Shown one piece after another: positions 59,745 through 64,000 of a stretch of DNA of 64,000 nucleotides. Source of the stretch: Clostridium merdae. GTDB lineage: Bacteria; Bacillota; Clostridia; Oscillospirales; Acutalibacteraceae. The notes under the pieces were generated by a model. That model had not been told where the DNA came from and did not search any database. It saw only the letters and a list, made by a program, of their open reading frames with translations. Each line of letters starts with the position of its first letter. Position 1 is the first letter of the stretch. The position numbers and the translations under genes were made by a program. The stretch spans positions 1,012,231 through 1,076,230 of the forward strand of contig NZ_FXLN01000004.1 of NCBI RefSeq assembly GCF_900176635.1, in the 5' to 3' direction.

Positions 59745-60698
59745 TTACCAAATACTATCTTGCTTTTTTTCTCTTCGCAGAATCATCTCCATGGTTGTTA
59801 AAATATTATTTAACTCATTATAGTTCGAACCATAAAAAGGTATAAATAGCAAAAGCATATCTATATCATATTCATCTATTGTTAGAGATTCCTCTAATCC
59901 ACCAGTAACTACTTCTATATCATTTGAAAAATAGGTGGGATTAGCGGTCGCTATATGCTTATTTAATTCAAGCCAAAGGCTCTCTTTTGTTTGTATTTCC
60001 GCTATTTCAATACCTAAGATACTATTTTTTAATTCTTTAAGCAAAGGAGAAAATCTAGTATGTATAGGAATTCCATTCTCATCTTTATGTAGAGTATTAT
60101 CGCAAATCATTAAGTGTGCCTGCAAAATTAATTTAAGAGCTACCTTTGATTGTGGGCTTATATCAGTGAAATAATAAAGAAATTTCCATGCCTCTGATGG
60201 CAAGAGTGTATATACTGAAAAATGTTTTGTTAATAAATAGCACTGATTAATTTGAAGTGTGAAATAAACTTCTTTAAGATTTTGTACTGCATCGTCAAGA
60301 GCTATTATTTCATTTTTATCTTCACGCTCTATTAGTTCTCCTTCATCCTCCTCTTTCTCTTCATTATATAAAATGAAAATCAACTCTGAAGCAATAGCGC
60401 AACCCTGCTCTATACTTCGTTTACTGTCTTTTACGAAAAAATATGATGCTGGTTTACCTAAATGTGGAGCAATCTTTTCTACAATCTGTGGAGAAAGTGG
60501 TTTTTTATGATTATCAACTGCATTTAATGAAAGTTGCTTGCTTAGGGTTGTTGAACCTAATCCTGCAAGTTCTTCCAATTTTGAATAAGATAAATTCAAA
60601 TTCCTTTTTCTTTCTCTAATCAATAAGCGAGTAGAATCAAGCGAAGTACCAAAAACATTCTTTTTACTCTTATTTTTTTGCCCAACTGGTTTTTTCAT
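59745..60698 (-). CDS. HTH regulator with a large C-terminal domain
   Basis: 317 residues. An N-terminal HTH (NLSYSKLEELAGLGSTTLSKQL) is followed by the linker KPLSPQIVEKIAPHLGKPASYFF, then a helical domain of about 230 residues of unknown function (AWKFLYYFTDISPQSKVALKLIL and following). The ATG at 60698 has AAAGGTGAT upstream; the frame from 60740 is less likely. It is divergent from the replication genes and is a candidate for their main repressor. The gap 60741-60926 holds their promoters. Confidence 0.8.
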   Translation of the reverse strand: MKKPVGQKNKSKKNVFGTSLDSTRLLIRERKRNLNLSYSKLEELAGLGSTTLSKQLSLNAVDNHKKPLSPQIVEKIAPHLGKPASYFFVKDSKRSIEQGCAIASELIFILYNEEKEEDEGELIEREDKNEIIALDDAVQNLKEVYFTLQINQCYLLTKHFSVYTLLPSEAWKFLYYFTDISPQSKVALKLILQAHLMICDNTLHKDENGIPIHTRFSPLLKELKNSILGIEIAEIQTKESLWLELNKHIATANPTYFSNDIEVVTGGLEESLTIDEYDIDMLLLFIPFYGSNYNELNNILTTMEMILRREKKQDSIW

Positions 60699-60926
60699 TA
60701 CTACATCACCTTTATTGAAATTTGTCAATAGACGAAACACTCAATATTATTCTTGATTATCTATTTATTCAATAAATACACCTCTGTATAATATAAATCA
60801 CAAGCTAGAACAAAGTCAATTGTAGAATTTAATTAAAGTCAAAAGCGCTTTTGTTTATATATAGCTTATATAGTTGGACGCAACTTTATAGCACCCTATT
60901 TTTCCAATTAAAGAAAGAGGTAAAAA

Positions 60927-61262
60927 ATGCTAAGAATTAATCAAATGATTTTCACTTTACAACAAATTGCTAATTCAGATACGTTGTTGCTGACAGATTT
61001 CTTTCCCGTAAAAGAATTTGTGGATGGAAAGTCCACAGACAAAATCGTTGCTTATCGCTATGTTTGTGTTTGCCCTATGAACAAATACGAGCAAATTGCC
61101 ATTCGCATTGAGCAAACAGAAGCCATTTTAACGCCTGAGGAACTATCTTCTAAAGGTAGCATTAAAGTAAAGCCGAAGGGCTTTGAAGGTCGGTTTTATC
61201 GTGATCGTAGTGGCGAATATCAGTTTACTGCAAAAGCTACTACTTTGGAGGTATTAGGATGA
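60927..61262 (+). CDS. Unrecognised small protein, first gene of the replication/transfer set
   Basis: 111 residues, no membrane segment, largely beta-strand by appearance (YRYVCVCPMNKYEQIAIRIEQ, KGFEGRFYRDRSGEYQFTAKATTLEVLG). I recognise no family. Its size and its place ahead of a Rep gene would fit a single-stranded DNA-binding protein, which is speculation. SD AAAGAGGT. Overlaps the next gene by four bases. Confidence 0.72.
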   Translation: MLRINQMIFTLQQIANSDTLLLTDFFPVKEFVDGKSTDKIVAYRYVCVCPMNKYEQIAIRIEQTEAILTPEELSSKGSIKVKPKGFEGRFYRDRSGEYQFTAKATTLEVLG

Positions 61263-62011
61263 TAACAAATTTCTACGAAAAACTCAAGAAATATTGCAAA
61301 AAGCCATCAACATGGTATTTCATTCTACAAATTTTCTTGATTACTGTGGTTCTTACTGGTGTCATCTTTTTGCTGGTCTGGTTACTGGAAATGCTATTTA
61401 ACTTTTTGGCTCTTAAATTTGATTTGATTATTACAATCATATCAATTTCTGGTGTTGTTATTTACATGTGGAACACCAAACGTGAAGAGAAAAAAGCTAA
61501 ACAAATACAAATACAACGGCAGCAAGAAATACAATCTGCTGAAATTGAGCGTGCAGTTGCTGAAAACAACTACGCAATTATTCGTCAATGCTTGTTCTCT
61601 GTTTTGTCTGAACAAGCAGAAAGAATTAACCTAGTGAAACCTTCTACTCTATCTGAAATGAATTCACCCAGTAGAATAATAGCTCAAAACGGCTTTATGC
61701 TCTGCCAGTTTGTAGCTATGAAACAAACCGATGAAGTTGATTTGAAGTTAGTTAAAGAATGCTTGCAAATGAGAATTTCTCAAAAGCTAAATGCTGGAGA
61801 ATTTCATGAACTAAGCGGACGAAATCATGTATATAACGGGCGAGCTTACCCCCTTTTATACATTGATGATGTGGTGAACACTGGGGGATATATTCAACTC
61901 AATGTTGCCTTATCGAATGATGCCTTCTGCCAATATCTTGAGAATAAGGCGTATGTTCGGCAACAAAACCATGTTAATACCTCTCCGTTTCCACGTGATG
62001 TGGATTTTTAA
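61259..62011 (+). CDS. Two-helix membrane protein with coiled coil
   Basis: 250 residues. TM helices lie near residues 20-48 and 52-70, followed by a charged coiled coil (EEKKAKQIQIQRQQEIQSAEIERAVAENN, about residues 76-105) and a soluble C-terminal domain (HELSGRNHVYNGRAYPLLYID). It resembles auxiliary membrane proteins in small mobile elements. Located between the 111-residue gene and the ATPase gene, and coupled to the former (ATGA). Confidence 0.72.
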   Translation: MITNFYEKLKKYCKKPSTWYFILQIFLITVVLTGVIFLLVWLLEMLFNFLALKFDLIITIISISGVVIYMWNTKREEKKAKQIQIQRQQEIQSAEIERAVAENNYAIIRQCLFSVLSEQAERINLVKPSTLSEMNSPSRIIAQNGFMLCQFVAMKQTDEVDLKLVKECLQMRISQKLNAGEFHELSGRNHVYNGRAYPLLYIDDVVNTGGYIQLNVALSNDAFCQYLENKAYVRQQNHVNTSPFPRDVDF

Positions 62012-62017
62012 AGTGCC

Positions 62018-62731
62018 ATGGTAAAAAATATTTTATTGAACCAAAACCATTTAGAGTTTGGTATCAGACAACCTATAAACTGGCAGCCAGAAAAATCTCC
62101 GCATATAATCATATGCGGAGCCACGGGAAGTGGAAAATCGTATTTTTCCAAGCTACTCCTTGGAAAATTGGCACTATTCGAAGAAAAATCCCAACTTTTT
62201 GTTTTTGATTTCAAAAGCGACAAAGACTTTGAATTTCTAAAAGGTTGTCAACGATTCTACCGATTTATGGATTGTCAAGATGGATTACAGCAATTCTATG
62301 AACACCTTCGGAAACGCCAAAATGGTGAAGATAATAGCAGCAATATGCTGGTTTTATTTTTCGATGAATGGGCGAGCTACTGCAACAGTCTTGATAAAAA
62401 AGCGGTAGAAGAAGAAAAGAAAAAGCTATCCACATTACTTATGCTTGGTCGTTCCTTCCGTATACATGTAATTGTAAGCCAGCAACGAGCTGATGCTCAA
62501 TATTTTGGAACAGCAAGGGACAATTTCAATCTTGTAATTGGACTGGGCAATTTAAGCGAAGAGAGTAAAAATATGCTTTTTCATGACTTCAAAAATCAAA
62601 TGCAATCAGACCGAGAGCGAGGAACTGGTTATATGCTCACTAACGGCACAAATCTAACTCCTGTTATCGTGCCTACTGTTAACAACATGGACAAGCTACA
62701 CCGCACCATAAGACAAGGTGTAATGCGCTAA
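62018..62731 (+). CDS. Compact FtsK/SpoIIIE-type DNA-translocase-like ATPase
   Basis: 237 residues containing only the motor domain: Walker A GATGSGKS at residues 34-41, Walker B MLVLFFDEW around 110-118, and the sensor-like VSQQRADAQYFGTARDNFNLVIGLGN. It resembles the FtsK-like coupling or transfer ATPases of ICEBs1/Tn916 and of actinomycete integrative elements, but is half their length and has no own membrane anchor; the two-TM protein encoded before it may provide one. A weak SD, seven bases after the previous stop. A Zot-like phage assembly ATPase is an alternative. Confidence 0.82.
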   Translation: MVKNILLNQNHLEFGIRQPINWQPEKSPHIIICGATGSGKSYFSKLLLGKLALFEEKSQLFVFDFKSDKDFEFLKGCQRFYRFMDCQDGLQQFYEHLRKRQNGEDNSSNMLVLFFDEWASYCNSLDKKAVEEEKKKLSTLLMLGRSFRIHVIVSQQRADAQYFGTARDNFNLVIGLGNLSEESKNMLFHDFKNQMQSDRERGTGYMLTNGTNLTPVIVPTVNNMDKLHRTIRQGVMR

Positions 62732-62795
62732 ATAGTCCCCGTGTAGCGATTGGTTGTCGTGCGAAGCAAAAGACATCCAATCGGCTGCGCCGGGG

Positions 62796-62816
62796 CGCGC
62801 TACGCCGCAGCGTAGC
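62796..62816. repeat. Hairpin next to the origin (CGCTACGC/GCGTAGCG)
   Basis: Perfect 8-bp inverted repeat around CGCA in the noncoding stretch between the ATPase and Rep genes, ending a few bases before the origin stem-loop. The motif GTAGCGA also occurs at 62751-62760. Confidence 0.6.
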
Positions 62817-62824
62817 GACACTTT

Positions 62825-62852
62825 GTTGGCTAGCTAGTATTACCTAGCCAAC
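62825..62852 (+). other. Predicted rolling-circle origin: stem-loop with nonanucleotide TAGTATTAC
   Basis: GTTGGCTAG (62825-62833) and CTAGCCAAC (62844-62852) form a perfect 9-bp stem; the ten-base loop CTAGTATTAC carries TAGTATTAC at 62835-62843. This is the nonanucleotide form used at circovirus and related CRESS-DNA virus origins, where Rep nicks between the seventh and eighth base (here 62841/62842). It lies 49 bases before the Rep start, as in many such replicons. Confidence 0.85.
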
Positions 62853-62856
62853 TTCT

Positions 62857-62875
62857 GTCGCAAATACAGTCGCAA
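62857..62875 (+). repeat. Candidate Rep-binding iterons
   Basis: GTCGCAA occurs at 62857-62863 and 62869-62875, 12 bases apart, next to the origin stem. A related TGTCGC is found in reverse orientation at 62815-62820, and GTCGCA recurs at the start of the Rep gene. Confidence 0.5.
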
Positions 62876-62900
62876 CCGCAATACAACTAAGTTTAACGCT

Positions 62901-63935
62901 ATGCGACATAAAAAGTCGCATAATCGCAAAACCCAAAAGAGGGTGATTGTTATTTCTAAAGACACTCAGTCACGCAAGTGGCAAATTACAATTAACAATC
63001 CTCTTGAAAAGGACATTTCTCATGACAGAGTAAAAGAAGAGCTCCAAAGAATCAAATCTATTATTTACTACTGCATCAGCGACGAAATCGGTGGTAAGGA
63101 GAAAACGCATCATACTCATTTGTATTTTGTATGTTCCTCTGCTGTTCGCTTTTCCACAGTCAAAAACAGATTCTCGAAAGCACATATTGAGATTGCAAAA
63201 GGTACTTCATCTCAAAATCGTGATTATGTTTTTAAAGAAGGCAAATGGGAAAGTGATAAAAAGGCAGGAACAAAACTTCCTGATACCCAAGAGGAATGGG
63301 GCGAACTCCCTGCTGAACGTCAAGGTGCAAGAAATGATTTAGCAGACCTTTATGATATGATTAAAAACGGCATGACAAACTATGAGATTATAGAAGAAAA
63401 CCCAGAGTATCTATTAGTTTTAGATAAGGTTGAAAAGACAAGACAAACAATCCGTGAAGAACAATTTAAAACTACATTCCGAATTCTAGAAGTAACTTAT
63501 ATCTGGGGGACTACTAATACTGGAAAAACCAGAAGCGTCATGGAGCAATATGGCTACGAGAATGTATTCAGATTGACTAATTATTTGCATGGTGGCTTTG
63601 ACAGCTACCATGGACAAGATGTTATTATATTTGAAGAATTCCGCTCCAGCTTAAAAATTCAAGATATGCTATGCTACCTTGACGGCTATCCAGTAGAGCT
63701 CCCCTGTCGCTATGTAAATAGAGTTGCTTGTTTTACAAAAGTGTATATTATTTCTAACATCAATCTAACTGAACAATATAGTAAAATCTATGATGAAAAC
63801 AAAGAAACTTGGGATGCCTTTATCAGACGTATACACAAAGTAAGAGTTTACACCAACATAAACGAATTTAAAGAATATGATACAAAGGATTACTTAAAAA
63901 AGAGTTGGATTTACACTAAACTTTCTGAGGAATGA
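62901..63935 (+). CDS. rep: CRESS-type replication initiator (HUH endonuclease plus superfamily 3 helicase)
   Basis: 344 residues. The HUH endonuclease domain has motif I WQITINNP (residues 27-34), motif II HTH at 71-73 in HHTHLYF, and motif III RDYVFKEG with nucleophile Tyr109 and Lys112. The superfamily 3 helicase domain has Walker A GTTNTGKTRS (203-212), Walker B VIIFEEF (241-247) and motif C IISN (about 283-286). This two-domain layout is that of Rep from circoviruses, geminiviruses and the bacterial pCRESS plasmids. It would nick the stem-loop just upstream and unwind during rolling-circle replication. No obvious SD for the ATG. Confidence 0.92.
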   Translation: MRHKKSHNRKTQKRVIVISKDTQSRKWQITINNPLEKDISHDRVKEELQRIKSIIYYCISDEIGGKEKTHHTHLYFVCSSAVRFSTVKNRFSKAHIEIAKGTSSQNRDYVFKEGKWESDKKAGTKLPDTQEEWGELPAERQGARNDLADLYDMIKNGMTNYEIIEENPEYLLVLDKVEKTRQTIREEQFKTTFRILEVTYIWGTTNTGKTRSVMEQYGYENVFRLTNYLHGGFDSYHGQDVIIFEEFRSSLKIQDMLCYLDGYPVELPCRYVNRVACFTKVYIISNINLTEQYSKIYDENKETWDAFIRRIHKVRVYTNINEFKEYDTKDYLKKSWIYTKLSEE

Positions 63936-63967
63936 AACCCTTTCGAGGATTAGAAAGGTATTACTTC

Positions 63968-64000
63968 ATGGCAAAGAAAGCAAAAATCACAAGCCGAATC
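63968..64000 (+). CDS. Start of a further gene, cut by the window end
   Basis: ATG at 63968 with AAAGG ten bases upstream, reading MAKKAKITSRI before the window ends. Basic start, too short to identify. It follows rep by 32 bases and probably belongs to the same transcript. Confidence 0.5.
   Translation, partial: MAKKAKITSRI

Larger units (their letters stand above)
56640..64000. mobile_element. Integrative element with serine recombinase and CRESS-type replication module (left part)
   Basis: Gene order from the left end: serine recombinase, two Cro/C1-type regulators, a PH-domain membrane protein, a divergent third HTH regulator, then a rightward set (unknown small protein, two-TM protein, FtsK-like ATPase, origin stem-loop, CRESS-type Rep, next gene). 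The left boundary is placed near the 3' end of the recombinase, where att sites of this class usually lie. The right boundary is outside the window. Confidence 0.7.

Noticed and set aside
1..64000. CRISPR arrays, tRNA and rRNA genes
   Set aside because: No regularly spaced direct repeats and no cloverleaf or rRNA-like stretches were found on reading through both strands; a covariance-model scan would be needed to be certain for tRNAs.

Overview
ORGANISM. The window reads as a chromosome segment of a low-GC, anaerobic, spore-forming Clostridia (an Oscillospiraceae-like relative is my best guess). The basis is a one-piece pyruvate:ferredoxin oxidoreductase, a spore-coat transglutaminase (Tgl), a YIEGIA-family membrane protein with its small partner, a small HDT-motif protein that looks like a clostridial spore-surface protein, Firmicutes-type Shine-Dalgarno (SD) sequences, a ribD-ribE-ribBA-ribH operon under an FMN riboswitch, and many Rho-independent terminators. 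No rRNA, tRNA or CRISPR array was seen. LAYOUT. 0.2-5.6 kb: murE-murF, an HPr-like protein without the phosphorylatable histidine, methylglyoxal synthase and an AEC permease. 5.9-11 kb: a chemotaxis/c-di-GMP block (two chemoreceptors, CheW, HD-GYP). 11.3-12.7 kb: a lone tyrosine recombinase bracketed by a perfect 21-bp inverted repeat. 13-15 kb: a tgl operon with an unrecognised partner. 15.3-22.4 kb: a P-loop ATPase, a small monooxygenase-like protein, PFOR, a dispersed hairpin-rich repeat whose other copy lies inverted at 0.2-0.45 kb, and spore-related small genes. 22.8-26 kb: a GNAT acetyltransferase, a small protein, an Amt transporter and a broken FMN-binding gene. 26-40 kb: a carbohydrate/sugar-acid block made of solute-binding protein plus YesM/YesN-type two-component system, a set of dehydratase, dehydrogenase and aldolase-like genes divergent from a LacI regulator across a palindromic operator, and an ABC importer without its own ATPase. 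40.5-48.6 kb: a diguanylate cyclase, a Ku/ligase NHEJ pair, two TetR-controlled small membrane-protein operons with visible operators, and an MFS efflux gene behind what looks like a translational attenuator with a 15-codon leader peptide. 48.8-52.5 kb: riboflavin operon. 52.6-56.4 kb: a radical SAM gene, then an AT-rich accessory array of four paralogous domains, one fused to an interrupted DUF4417 protein. 56.6 kb to the end: the left part of an integrative element. HOW THE ELEMENT FITS TOGETHER. A large serine recombinase and HTH regulators occupy its left side. Rightward genes follow: an unrecognised small protein, a two-TM protein, a compact FtsK-like ATPase and a Rep with the HUH endonuclease plus superfamily 3 helicase architecture of eukaryotic CRESS-DNA viruses. 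Between the ATPase and Rep genes lies a perfect stem-loop displaying TAGTATTAC, the type of nonanucleotide used as rolling-circle origin by circoviruses and relatives. This Rep-plus-origin pair inside a bacterial integrative element is the most striking thing in the window; the leader of the MFS gene is second. LIMITS. All functional calls come from reading motifs by eye. No homology search or folding program was run, and start codons were chosen from Shine-Dalgarno spacing.
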